NCBI RefSeq assembly: GCF_003633755.1
Contig: NZ_RBIL01000001.1
Coordinates: 2,837,426 to 2,901,425, forward strand
Direction: 5' to 3'
DNA length: 64,000 bases
DNA from: Solirubrobacter pauli
GTDB lineage: Bacteria; Actinomycetota; Thermoleophilia; Solirubrobacterales; Solirubrobacteraceae
The notes under the pieces were generated by a model. The model searched no databases, was not told the DNA's origin, and was given only the letters and a program-made list of their open reading frames with translations. A program made the translations under genes and the position numbers. Of this stretch, positions 1 through 8,003 are shown one piece after another (position 1 is the stretch's first letter; each line of letters starts with the position of its first letter).

Positions 1-126
1 GTCCGCCAGACGGGCGGCGGGCGCGGTGTTCGACATGGTGTTCAGCGTGCTCACTGCGACTCCTAACGCGGCCGGTGACGGAAAGTCGCGTCGAAGGTCG
101 GTGATGGTGACACAACCGGCCCCACG

Positions 127-132
127 TACCAT
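127..132 (+). promoter_or_regulatory. -10 box TACCAT, leaderless type
   Basis: TACCAT ends 7 bases before ATG 140, so transcription should begin at or next to that start codon. This decides the start of the methyltransferase over the ATG at 104. Confidence 0.5.
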
Positions 133-139
133 CTTCGCG

Positions 140-901
140 ATGCCGGATCCAATGCCTGCACGTCTGCGCCCGACCGACGCGACGCTCGACACCGCGCTGC
201 GCTACGACGCCGTGCTGGCGTTGCTGCGCGACCGCTGGCGCGCGGACGCGAAGGTGCTGGAGGTCGGCTCCGGGTCGGGTGGCGTGACCGAGTGGCTGGA
301 GCATCCCGTGGTGGGCGTGGACCGGGCGTTCGAGCGCACCGCCGAGCGCGAGACGCCGCTGCTGGAGCCGCGTGAGGGCTCGGCGACCGCCCTGCCCGTG
401 GCCGACGGCGAGTTCGACTTCGTGCTGAGCCTGGAGATGCTCGAGCACCTCGCGCCGGACGAGCGCGAGCCGGCGCTGCGCGAGATGCTGCGCGCGCTGC
501 GGCCGGGCGGGCGGCTCGTCGTCACGTTCCCGGCGGACGAGACCGGCGAGCGGCTGGACCTGTGGCTCAACGGCGCGTTCAAGGCCGCCACGGGCGAGGA
601 CCACCCGTGGGTGGCCGAGCACATCGCGAACGGGCTGCCGCGCAGCGAGGCGGTCCGCCGGACCGCGCTGTCGGTCGCCGGGCCGGGCGCGACGGCGCGC
701 GTGGAGCCGCACCTGTCGCCGAACGCCTTCCGCACGCTGCACGGGCTCTACGGCGTCCGCCGCTGGTACCGGCTCACGTGGCCGCTCGGGCTGCACACGC
801 GCCCGGCGGTCGGGGTCGTGTTCAAGGCGCTGCGTCGCAACCGGCCGGCGGCGGGACGCGCGTACCGCGCGATCCTCGTGGTGGACAAGCCCGCTTCGTG
901 A
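140..901 (+). CDS. class I SAM-dependent methyltransferase
   Basis: Predicted 253-residue cytoplasmic methyltransferase. SAM-binding motif I reads VLEVGSGSG at about residues 39-47, followed by FDFVLSLEMLEHL and the LRPGGRLVVTFP strand typical of the Methyltransf_11 group. It probably methylates a sugar or lipid-linked glycan intermediate, because the next gene is a GT2 glycosyltransferase whose GTG start overlaps its stop (GTGA). The frame is open upstream to position 26. An ATG at 104 has a GAAGG five to six bases upstream, so a start there is possible; I prefer 140 because of the -10 box placed just before it. The acceptor is unknown. Confidence 0.8.
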   Translation: MPDPMPARLRPTDATLDTALRYDAVLALLRDRWRADAKVLEVGSGSGGVTEWLEHPVVGVDRAFERTAERETPLLEPREGSATALPVADGEFDFVLSLEMLEHLAPDEREPALREMLRALRPGGRLVVTFPADETGERLDLWLNGAFKAATGEDHPWVAEHIANGLPRSEAVRRTALSVAGPGATARVEPHLSPNAFRTLHGLYGVRRWYRLTWPLGLHTRPAVGVVFKALRRNRPAAGRAYRAILVVDKPAS

Positions 902-1887
902 GCCTGCGGGTCTCCGTCGTCGTCCCGACCTGGAACGGGCGGCACCACCTCGACGTGCTGCTGCCCTCTTTGGCCGCGCAGACGACGACCGCCTTCGAGA
1001 CGGTCGTCGTGGACAACGCGTCCACGGACGGGACCGTGGACTGGCTGGCGGCCGAGTGGCCGGACGTGCGGGTGGTCGCGCTACCGGAGAACGCGGGCTT
1101 CGCCGGGCCGGTCAACCGCGGGATCGAGGCCGCGCGCGGCGAGCACGTGGCGCTCGTCAACAACGACGTCGAGCTCGATCCGCGCTTCCTGGAGGCGCTG
1201 CTGGCGACGCTGGACGCCCACCCGCGCGCCGGGTCGGTGGCGGCGCGGATGGTCGTGTTCGGCGATCGCGACGTGCTCGACGGCGCGGGCGACGAGCTGT
1301 TCTGGCAGGGCACCGCGCACCCACGCGGACGCGGCGAGCCCGTCGCACGCTGGGACGAGCCGGGCGAGGTGTTCAGCGCGAGCGGCGGCGCCGCGCTCTA
1401 CCGCGGCGCGGCGCTGGCCGAGGTCGGGTTGCTCGACGAGGACTTCTTCGCCTACCAGGAGGACGTCGACTGGGGCTTCCGGGCGCGCCTGGCGGGCTGG
1501 AGCTGCCGCTACGAGCCGGGCGCGATCGCCTACCACGTCGGCGGCGGCACGACCGAGAGCAAGGCCGCGGCGCACCCGCTCGTGTACCGGCTCAACCGAC
1601 GCAACGGCGTCGCGCTCGTGCTCAAGAACTACCCGGCCCGCGCGCTGCTGCGGCATGGGCCGCTCGTGCTGTGGGGGATGGCGCTCGCGCTGGTCGGGTC
1701 GGCCCGCGTCGGGATGCTCCGCGTGCACCTGCAGGCGCTGGCGGAGGCCGGGCGCGCCCTGCCCGCGACGCTGCGCAAGCGCCGCGCGGTCCAGGCGACC
1801 CGCCGCGTCCCCGTCAGCGAGCTCGAGCGCGTCGTGCGGCGTCCGCGTGGCTGGCGGCTCACGCCCGGCGGCGACCGGGAAGCCTGA
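898..1887 (+). CDS. GT2 family glycosyltransferase
   Basis: 329-residue GT-A fold enzyme resembling WbbL-type rhamnosyltransferases. The N-terminus has the VVVPTWNG strand, VVDNASTDGT follows at about 37-46 and the metal/nucleotide-binding NND at 88-90. The acceptor-side EDVDWGFR motif is preserved. The GTG start at 898 overlaps the stop of the methyltransferase, which indicates translational coupling. The C-terminal 80 residues contain a hydrophobic stretch and are Arg-rich, suggesting membrane association. Its end overlaps the convergent flippase gene by 29 bases. It is close in sequence style to the GT2 at 4165; sugar specificity cannot be read from the sequence. Confidence 0.85.
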   Translation: MSLRVSVVVPTWNGRHHLDVLLPSLAAQTTTAFETVVVDNASTDGTVDWLAAEWPDVRVVALPENAGFAGPVNRGIEAARGEHVALVNNDVELDPRFLEALLATLDAHPRAGSVAARMVVFGDRDVLDGAGDELFWQGTAHPRGRGEPVARWDEPGEVFSASGGAALYRGAALAEVGLLDEDFFAYQEDVDWGFRARLAGWSCRYEPGAIAYHVGGGTTESKAAAHPLVYRLNRRNGVALVLKNYPARALLRHGPLVLWGMALALVGSARVGMLRVHLQALAEAGRALPATLRKRRAVQATRRVPVSELERVVRRPRGWRLTPGGDREA

Positions 1888-3343
1888 TCCCGAGCTCCTC
1901 GAGCCCGTCCGTCGTGAGCACGACGAACGCGGCGAGGGCGACCGCGGCGCCGAGCCCGATCGGGACGAGCGCGACGAGGCGCGGCAGCAGGAGCGCCATC
2001 GCGGTGCCCCAGGCGCCGGCGAGGGCAGCGGTGCCGAGCGCCGCGGCGATCACGCGCGGCTGGATCGCGGGCGGGCTGTCGGCCGGGCGCGGCGGCAGGA
2101 TCGGGTGCACCCGCCAGAAGAACACGATCGTGATCACCGTGTAGGCGATCGACGTGGCGGTGACGACGCCGATCGCGCCGAAGGCGATCCCGAGCACGAC
2201 CGTGAGCACCACGTTGGCCGCGATCAGCCCGAGGCCGAGCAGCGCCTCGGGGTTGATCCGGCCGATCGCCCGCAGGTAGGCGAGCGCGGGCCCGCTGAGG
2301 ACGCTCACGCAGTAGCCGAAGGTCAGGATCGTCGCGAACTGCGCAGCGTCGCCGGTGTCCTCGCCGACCCAGGCGATGATCAGCGCGGGCATCAGCGCCG
2401 TCGCCAGCGCCGTGATGCCGATGTTCACGCGGATCCAGATGTTCTCGAGCCGGTGGTAGAGCGCGGCGAGGCCGCCACCGTCGCCGGTGCCGTGCACCAC
2501 GGCCAGGCGCGCGTTGATCGGCCCGAGCGCGGCGCCGAGGAAGAAGCGCACGGCCTCGGCGGCCTGCGAGGCGATGCCGACCGCGCCGAGCGTCGCGTTG
2601 CTGGCCACGAGGCCGACGACGAGCTTGTCCGTCTGCGAGTTGATCAGCGTGGAGGCGACGTTCACCTGCAGCCGTGCGGAGAACGACACGAGCTCACGCG
2701 CCTCGCCGCGCGTGATCCAGCCGGGCCGCGTGGAGGCGAGGACGTCGCGGATCATCCACACCCGGACGACGACGCCGGCGGCCTGCTGGGCGAGCGCGGC
2801 GAGCGCCAGGCCCTTGAGCCCGTAGTCGGCGGCGAGGAGGATCGGCGCGGCGATCAGGAAGACGACGGCGGCGATGGTGGTGGCGACCGTCGCGGCGACG
2901 AAGCGCTCCAGCCCCTGGAGGACGTTGGCGAGGCCGCCCGCGAGCAGCGCGAGCAGCATCACGACGCCCGTGACGCGGAACATCTCGACCGCGTCCGCAC
3001 GCAAGGCCCGGTCGACGTCGAACAGGCGGACGATCGCCGGTGCGAGCAGGACCGTCGCCGCGCCGACCGCCGCTCCGAGCGCCGTGTAGAGGGCCGACGC
3101 CGACCAGATCAGCCGCGCGGCCTGCTTGAGCTCACCCGTGCCGCGCGCGACCGAGATGAACCGCTGCAGCGCCGGCCCGATCCCCGTCTCCGCGGTGGCG
3201 ACGTAGAACAGCGCGGTCTGCGCGAGCGTCCAGACGCCGAACCCGTTGAGGCCGACGAAGTGCAGCGCCAGCGGGACCGTGATCGCCGCGAGCAGGATCG
3301 ACGCCGCGGCATTGAGGATGTTGACGAGGACGTTGCGTGACAG
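1859..3343 (-). CDS. Wzx/MATE-like polysaccharide flippase, probable CTG start
   Basis: Polytopic membrane protein of about 494 residues expected to flip lipid-linked oligosaccharide across the cytoplasmic membrane. The first ATG, GTG or TTG in the frame is a TTG at 3004, which would give only 381 residues. The 113 codons before it, however, encode an unmistakable flippase N-terminus (SRNVLVNILNAAASILLAAI, then a PLALHFVGLNGFGVW stretch). The frame closes upstream with TGA at 3349-3347, which is the stop of the methyltransferase gene, in the same reading frame. The only start-like codon between is CTG at 3343-3341, exactly where the methionine of related proteins would sit. I therefore annotate a CTG start six bases after the upstream stop, probably by reinitiation; stop readthrough or a sequence error are alternatives. 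Confidence 0.75.
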   Translation of the reverse strand: MSRNVLVNILNAAASILLAAITVPLALHFVGLNGFGVWTLAQTALFYVATAETGIGPALQRFISVARGTGELKQAARLIWSASALYTALGAAVGAATVLLAPAIVRLFDVDRALRADAVEMFRVTGVVMLLALLAGGLANVLQGLERFVAATVATTIAAVVFLIAAPILLAADYGLKGLALAALAQQAAGVVVRVWMIRDVLASTRPGWITRGEARELVSFSARLQVNVASTLINSQTDKLVVGLVASNATLGAVGIASQAAEAVRFFLGAALGPINARLAVVHGTGDGGGLAALYHRLENIWIRVNIGITALATALMPALIIAWVGEDTGDAAQFATILTFGYCVSVLSGPALAYLRAIGRINPEALLGLGLIAANVVLTVVLGIAFGAIGVVTATSIAYTVITIVFFWRVHPILPPRPADSPPAIQPRVIAAALGTAALAGAWGTAMALLLPRLVALVPIGLGAAVALAAFVVLTTDGLEELGIRLPGRRRA

Positions 3344-3346
3344 GGC

Positions 3347-4120
3347 TCAGGCCGTTCGTCGCAGGATCGCGATGAACTCGTGGCGCACCGGGACGATGCC
3401 CTCGATCTCGAGGCCGATCCCCGCCTCACGACGCGCGTGCACGAGCAGGTCCGTGAACGACGCCGGCGTGAAGACGTGGAAGTGGATCGAGTAGTCCATC
3501 GCGTCGAGCTCGCGCGCCCGCTCGACCACGCGATCCTCGGGCACCTTCTCGACGTGGCGCGCCCACTCCTCGAAGTGGCTGCCGCGGCTGCCCTGCGGAC
3601 CGTCGGCCGCGTCCTGGACGTGGTGCTCGAGCGGCGTCACCGGGCGGTCGCGGTCGAACGTCGCGCGCTTGTCCGGGACGGCCATGAACAGGACGCCGCC
3701 GGGGTGCAGCACGCGCGCGTGGGCGCGCAGCGTCGCGAGCGGGTCCTCGGTGTGCTCGATGAAGTGGTTCGCGATCACGAAGTCGACCGAGTCGTCGGCG
3801 ATCGTGGCGAGCGTCTCACCGTTGTCGATCACGTCGACGTCGACGAGCGGGCGGCCGGCGAGGTCCGCGTACTCGCGCCGGAGCGCGTCCGCGTCCATCC
3901 GGTCCACGTAGCGCACCGAGGCGCCGCGCGGGAGCGCGAGCGGCATGTGCAGGGCGCCGATCTCGACCCCCTGGCCCTTCAGGAAGCGCCCGGCGAGCCG
4001 TCGGCGGACCCACCGGACCTCGTGCTCGGCGGGGGAGGCGTAGCGCACCGCGGTCTGCAACCAGGGGCGGCCGGTCGCCTCGCGGGCGAGCCGTTGCTTG
4101 AGGACTTCCACGCTCGGCAT
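3347..4120 (-). CDS. class I methyltransferase (Methyltransf_11-like)
   Basis: 257-residue protein. Its SAM-binding segment is the variant GVEIGALHMPL, seen in methyltransferases of glycan loci. Then come FVIANHFIEHTEDP, an acidic/aromatic motif IV region, and a LHPGGVLFMAVPDKR strand. It probably methylates a sugar of the surface glycan. It is transcribed divergently from the GT2 at 4165 out of a 44-base gap, and its stop lies six bases before the probable CTG start of the flippase in the same frame, so the two genes are likely one operon. Acceptor unknown. Confidence 0.8.
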   Translation of the reverse strand: MPSVEVLKQRLAREATGRPWLQTAVRYASPAEHEVRWVRRRLAGRFLKGQGVEIGALHMPLALPRGASVRYVDRMDADALRREYADLAGRPLVDVDVIDNGETLATIADDSVDFVIANHFIEHTEDPLATLRAHARVLHPGGVLFMAVPDKRATFDRDRPVTPLEHHVQDAADGPQGSRGSHFEEWARHVEKVPEDRVVERARELDAMDYSIHFHVFTPASFTDLLVHARREAGIGLEIEGIVPVRHEFIAILRRTA

Positions 4121-4129
4121 CGGCCGATC

Positions 4130-4135
4130 ACCCTA
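4130..4135 (-). promoter_or_regulatory. -10 box TAGGGT for the 4120 methyltransferase
   Basis: On the minus strand TAGGGT ends 9 bases before ATG 4120. It faces the plus-strand box at 4152-4157. Confidence 0.5.
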
Positions 4136-4151
4136 GTAGAGGGACCTGCAC

Positions 4152-4157
4152 TAGCAT
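4152..4157 (+). promoter_or_regulatory. -10 box TAGCAT, leaderless type
   Basis: TAGCAT ends 7 bases before ATG 4165. There is no Shine-Dalgarno sequence in the remaining space. Confidence 0.55.
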
Positions 4158-4164
4158 CGTCGGC

Positions 4165-5112
4165 ATGAGCGCGCAGGCGGGCGGCGGCCCCAGGGTGACC
4201 GCCATCGTCCCGTCGTGGAACGGCCGCGACATGCTCGACCTGATCCTGCCGACGCTCGAGGGCGAGCGGGTGCTGGTGGTGGACAACGGGTCCACGGACG
4301 GCTCCGTCGAGCACGTGCGGGACGCCTACCCGTGGGTGGAGCTCCTGGCGCTGCCGGCGAACGTGGGCTTCGCGCCGGCCGTCAACGCGGGCATCGCGGC
4401 GGCCGACACGGAGTACGTGGCGTTGCTCAACAACGACATGACCGTCGAGCCCGGCTGTCTCGAGGCGCTGGCGCGCGCCCTGGACTCGCACCCCGAGGCG
4501 GGCTCGGCCACGGCGAAGATGCTGATGCTGCGCGAGCCGGGCGTGGTCGACGGCGCGGGCGACACGCTGACGTGGTTCGGCGGTCCCTGGCGGCGCGGGC
4601 ACGGCACGCCGGACGACGGCCGCTGGGACGAGCCGGGCGAGGTGCTGTCGGCCTGTGGCGGCGCGGCGCTGTACCGGCGCACCGCCCTGGACGCTGTCGG
4701 CCCGTTCGACGACTCGTTCTTCGCCTACCTCGAGGACGTCGACTGGGGCGTGCGCGCGCAGCTGCAGGGCTGGCGCTGCCGCTACGTCCCGAGCGCGGTG
4801 GTCAACCACCTCGGCGGCGCCACCAGCAAGCGCATGGGCCAGCTCGAGGCGTACCTGATCCACCGCAACCTGATCGCGCTGGTGCTGAAGACGTTCCCGC
4901 CGCGGCGGCTGGCGCTGCTCGCGCCGGTACTCCTGGCCTACCAGGCCTGGCTGCTCGCGCAGGGCATCCGCGCCGGACGCGGCCGCACGGTGCTGCGGGC
5001 CTGGCGCGACGCCGGGCGCCGGCTGCCGTCGACGCTGCGCGCCCGCCGCGAGGTGCAGTCGCGCCGGACGAGCGACCTGCGCCACGCGCTCACGTGGCGC
5101 CCCTCAGAGTGA
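4165..5112 (+). CDS. GT2 family glycosyltransferase
   Basis: 315-residue GT-A enzyme with TAIVPSWNGRD near the N-terminus, VVDNGSTDGS at about 38-47, LLNNDM with NND at 89-91, and FFAYLEDVDWGVR as the acceptor-side motif. It is very similar in layout to the GT2 at 898 (rhamnosyltransferase/WbbL-like group), and the pair may be an old duplication. The last 60 residues are hydrophobic then basic. Its 3' end overlaps the convergent GT4 gene by 9 bases. Confidence 0.85.
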   Translation: MSAQAGGGPRVTAIVPSWNGRDMLDLILPTLEGERVLVVDNGSTDGSVEHVRDAYPWVELLALPANVGFAPAVNAGIAAADTEYVALLNNDMTVEPGCLEALARALDSHPEAGSATAKMLMLREPGVVDGAGDTLTWFGGPWRRGHGTPDDGRWDEPGEVLSACGGAALYRRTALDAVGPFDDSFFAYLEDVDWGVRAQLQGWRCRYVPSAVVNHLGGATSKRMGQLEAYLIHRNLIALVLKTFPPRRLALLAPVLLAYQAWLLAQGIRAGRGRTVLRAWRDAGRRLPSTLRARREVQSRRTSDLRHALTWRPSE

Positions 5113-6333
5113 GGGCCAGCGGCCCAGGACGCGCAGCGCGGCGCGGAAGGCCGCGTCGCGTGGCCTGAACGCGCCGCGCCCGCGCACGCGGGCCGGCGCG
5201 GGCGTGACCAGCCACTTGACGATCGGCGCGACGGTCCGGCTCCAGGCGAAGGCGTCGGCCGCCTCGGCGAGCGCCGGGGCGTAGGCCGCGCGACCGCGCT
5301 GAAGGACCTGCTCCAGCGCCGCCGCCGTGCCGGCGACGTCACCGGGCGCGGCCACGGCGCCCAGGCCGTCGCGGGCCACGCGCTCGGCGAGGTCGTCGCC
5401 GGCGCTGGCGACCACCGGCAGCCCGGCCCAGAAGCAGTCCAGCAACCGCGTGCGGAAGGCGAAGCGCGTCTCGAGGTGGTCACGGTGCGTGGAGATCGCG
5501 CAGTCGGCCTCCAGCAGCCAGGTGGCGCGCTGCTCGTACGGCACCCACGTCTCGTTGAAGACGACCGGGCCGGGCACCGCCCGCGCCTCGGCGACCGCGC
5601 GCTCCGCCGGTCCCGAACCGCCCTTGCCCGACATGAACACGAGCGTCGCGTCGCGGCCCAGCTCGGCGACGGCGCGGATCGCGGTCGGCGCGTCGAGCCA
5701 GGGCCACACGCCGCCGTTCCAGAGGACGAGGTCGCCCTCGATCCCGAACCGCTCGCGCGGCCCCGGGCCGTCCGCCACGGGCGCCTGCGCCGAGACGCCG
5801 AACGGGACGACGCCCAGCCGTGAGCGCAGCGTCGGGTCGGCGTCGTAGACGCCGGGCGGCAGCAGCCGCTCGGCCAGCAGCATCCCCAGCCACAGCGACC
5901 GCTGGGTCTCGGAGGCGCAGATGAAGTGGTCGCCCGCGCGCAGCGCGGCCGCGAACCGGTCGAGCGTCAGCGTCGACACCGCCCGGCGCACCAGCGCGCC
6001 GCGCCCGGCCAGCAGCTCCAGGTTCTCCAGCGGCTCGGGGTCGTAGAGGTCGAAGATCAGCCGCGCGTCCGAGCGGCGCAGCTCCGCCATCACGTGCGGC
6101 CAGGGCGGCTGCGTGATCACGAAGTCGGCCCGGGCGAGCAGTGGCCGCAGCGCCCGCGCGTCGTCGCGCGCGAACTCCAGGTCGGCCGACCCGTCGCCGC
6201 CCTCCGGCGCGGCCACCAGCACCTCCGCGTGCGGGCGCAGCGCCCGCGCCAGCTCGTACGCCCGGATGGCCGACCCGAGCATCGCGCCGCCGATGGGCTC
6301 GGCGGAGATGACGAGCACCCGCGTCACGCGCAC
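5104..6333 (-). CDS. GT4-like (GT-B fold) glycosyltransferase
   Basis: 409-residue retaining-type GT-B protein. The N-terminal Rossmann half starts VTRVLVISAEPIGG and has a Gly-rich loop. The C-terminal nucleotide-sugar half has DLVLWNGGVWPWLDAP and a FAFRTRLLDCFWAGLPVVAS segment, which is the usual donor-binding helix although the classic EX7E glutamates are not obvious. A GGGGG tract precedes the start; spacing favours the second GTG at 6327, with 6333 possible. It lies 61 bases after the GT2 gene 6395-7333 and is probably the last gene of the operon running from 11694. Confidence 0.75.
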   Translation of the reverse strand: MRVTRVLVISAEPIGGAMLGSAIRAYELARALRPHAEVLVAAPEGGDGSADLEFARDDARALRPLLARADFVITQPPWPHVMAELRRSDARLIFDLYDPEPLENLELLAGRGALVRRAVSTLTLDRFAAALRAGDHFICASETQRSLWLGMLLAERLLPPGVYDADPTLRSRLGVVPFGVSAQAPVADGPGPRERFGIEGDLVLWNGGVWPWLDAPTAIRAVAELGRDATLVFMSGKGGSGPAERAVAEARAVPGPVVFNETWVPYEQRATWLLEADCAISTHRDHLETRFAFRTRLLDCFWAGLPVVASAGDDLAERVARDGLGAVAAPGDVAGTAAALEQVLQRGRAAYAPALAEAADAFAWSRTVAPIVKWLVTPAPARVRGRGAFRPRDAAFRAALRVLGRWPSL

Positions 6334-6394
6334 GCACCCCCTGGCCGGCGGCGCCGGCCGCCGATCGGGCGCCGGAAGGTGCGGGCCGGGCGCG

Positions 6395-7333
6395 TCATGC
6401 GCGCAGGCGCTCCAGGCGGCGCTGCTCGTGCATCGCGGTTCGCAGGCCGACCAGCTTGCGCGCCGCGGCGGCGCGCTGCGCGGGCGTGCGGTCGCGGCGC
6501 GCGGCCGCCACCAGCGCGAGCCCGTCGCGCCAGCCGCGCAGGATCGCGCGCGCGGCCCACGCCCTGCGGACCTGCAGCAGCGAGGCCAGATCGAACGCGG
6601 CCGACGCGGCCACCGAGACCGCGAACGGCCACGGCGGCAGATGGCGGGCGGCGAGGATCAAGCGGTTGCGGGACGGCCAGTACAGCCGCGTCTCGGACTG
6701 GCGCGGTCCCGACGCGTGGCCGTTCTCGTGCCGGATGGCGCTGCCGGGGTGCAGGACCACGCGCCCGCTCAGCCGCAGCGCGTAGTCGGCCTCCTCGCCG
6801 TACATCCAGATCAGCTCGTCGAACCCGAGGAACTCCGACCGGCGCACGACGGTGAGCGCGCCGGAGGCCGCGACGACGTCGACCGGCCCGGCCGGAGCCG
6901 CCGCGCGCGGCAGGCCCTCCATCCGCCCGTAGGTGGCGGTGTTGGGCGCGATCTCCAGCCCGACCGCCTCCAGCGTCGCCCCGTCGGGCGTGACGAGCAG
7001 CCCGGTCGCGACGGCGATCCCCGGGTCCTCGCGCAGCAGGTTCAGCAGCGGCTCGTCCCAGCCGTCCTCGACGGAGGCGTCGAAGTTGATGAACGCGACG
7101 TACTCGCCCGTCGCCGCTTCCGCGCCGCGGTTGCAGCCCGCCGAGAAGCCCACGTTCTTCTCGTGGCGCAGCACGCGGACCCCGTCGAGGTCCCGCCAGG
7201 AGCCGTCGGTGGAGGCCGAGTCGACGACGATGATCTCGTGCTCGGCCCGCGTGCCGGCGCGCAACGCCGCGAGCGTCGCGGGCAGGCAGTCCGCGCCGTT
7301 GTGGTTGACGAGCACGACGCTCAGCTCCGGCAT
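6395..7333 (-). CDS. GT2 family glycosyltransferase
   Basis: 312-residue GT-A enzyme: ELSVVLVNHNGADC at the start, VVDSASTDGSW, GFSAGCNRG, and the donor/metal site AFINFDASVED (DXD-like NFD). The EEADYALRL motif follows before a hydrophobic C-terminal stretch. ATG 7333 begins one base after the stop of the preceding membrane-protein gene. Related in layout to the GT2 genes at 9491 and 37060. Sugar unknown. Confidence 0.85.
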   Translation of the reverse strand: MPELSVVLVNHNGADCLPATLAALRAGTRAEHEIIVVDSASTDGSWRDLDGVRVLRHEKNVGFSAGCNRGAEAATGEYVAFINFDASVEDGWDEPLLNLLREDPGIAVATGLLVTPDGATLEAVGLEIAPNTATYGRMEGLPRAAAPAGPVDVVAASGALTVVRRSEFLGFDELIWMYGEEADYALRLSGRVVLHPGSAIRHENGHASGPRQSETRLYWPSRNRLILAARHLPPWPFAVSVAASAAFDLASLLQVRRAWAARAILRGWRDGLALVAAARRDRTPAQRAAAARKLVGLRTAMHEQRRLERLRA

Positions 7334-7334
7334 C

Positions 7335-8003
7335 TCACTCCTCGAGCCCGCGCACGGCACGGACGAGCAGCACCGGCACGGCCACGAGCACGAGCGCGCC
7401 GAGCAGCCAGAAGGTCCACGCGCCGAACCAACTGACCTTGAAGAGCGCCGCGCGCGCGGCGAACGCGCCCACCAGCGACAGCAGCGACCGCGGAGACCGC
7501 TCGAAGCGCAGCGCCAGGTCGACGCCCGCGCCGACTCCGTCGATCTCGGCGGTGGTCGGCAACGACGCCGCGTCCGGGTTGCCGAAGATCGCCATGCGGG
7601 TGGGGCCGTCGTTGCGGACGCAGGCCGCGACCGAGCTGCTGGCCGGCACCTCGCCGACCCGCACGACGTGCTGGGGCTCGCGTTGGACGTCGGCATAGCC
7701 GGCGGCGAGCGTTCCCCGGGCCAGTACCCGGCGACTCGCCGAGTCCCGGATCTCCACCGCCAGCTCGGGCCCGGGCCGGCCGTAGGTGCCGACCTTGAAC
7801 GCGACGCGATCGAAGTTCCCGCTCGGCGGGACCCGGATGCGCTCCTGGCACGCCTCCTGGCCCGGGTCGAGCGGGACCACCGGAAGCGCGGCGGCGACCC
7901 CGAGGGTGAAGCTCTCGTCCGTGCGCTTGAACGCGCTCACCAGCAGGAGCGCGACCACTGCGAGCCCGCACACGGCGGCGCAGATGCGTGCGGGACTACG
8001 CAT
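7335..8003 (-). CDS. uncharacterised membrane-anchored protein
   Basis: 222 residues, function not recognised. A hydrophobic segment at about 7-25 is followed by a roughly 150-residue extracytoplasmic domain with scattered beta-strand-like stretches (FDRVAFKVGTYG, LAVEIRDSASRRVLARG) and two Cys. A second hydrophobic segment lies at about 193-215. This N-in/C-in two-helix topology with a beta-rich domain resembles proteins encoded next to DUF2142 proteins in actinobacterial glycan loci. It overlaps the DUF2142 gene by 8 bases and is followed one base later by a GT2 gene, so the three are probably co-translated. Confidence 0.7.
   Translation of the reverse strand: MRSPARICAAVCGLAVVALLLVSAFKRTDESFTLGVAAALPVVPLDPGQEACQERIRVPPSGNFDRVAFKVGTYGRPGPELAVEIRDSASRRVLARGTLAAGYADVQREPQHVVRVGEVPASSSVAACVRNDGPTRMAIFGNPDAASLPTTAEIDGVGAGVDLALRFERSPRSLLSLVGAFAARAALFKVSWFGAWTFWLLGALVLVAVPVLLVRAVRGLEE

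Noticed and set aside
1655-3340. Plus-strand open frame of 561 codons opposite the flippase
   Set aside because: Composition is Arg/Glu/Asp/Gly repeats without any domain; the opposite strand encodes a clear membrane protein.
6343-6359. GGCCGGC / GCCGGCC hairpin between two glycosyltransferase genes as a terminator
   Set aside because: A 3-base loop in uniformly G+C sequence without U-tract is expected by chance; the flanking genes are close and co-directional.
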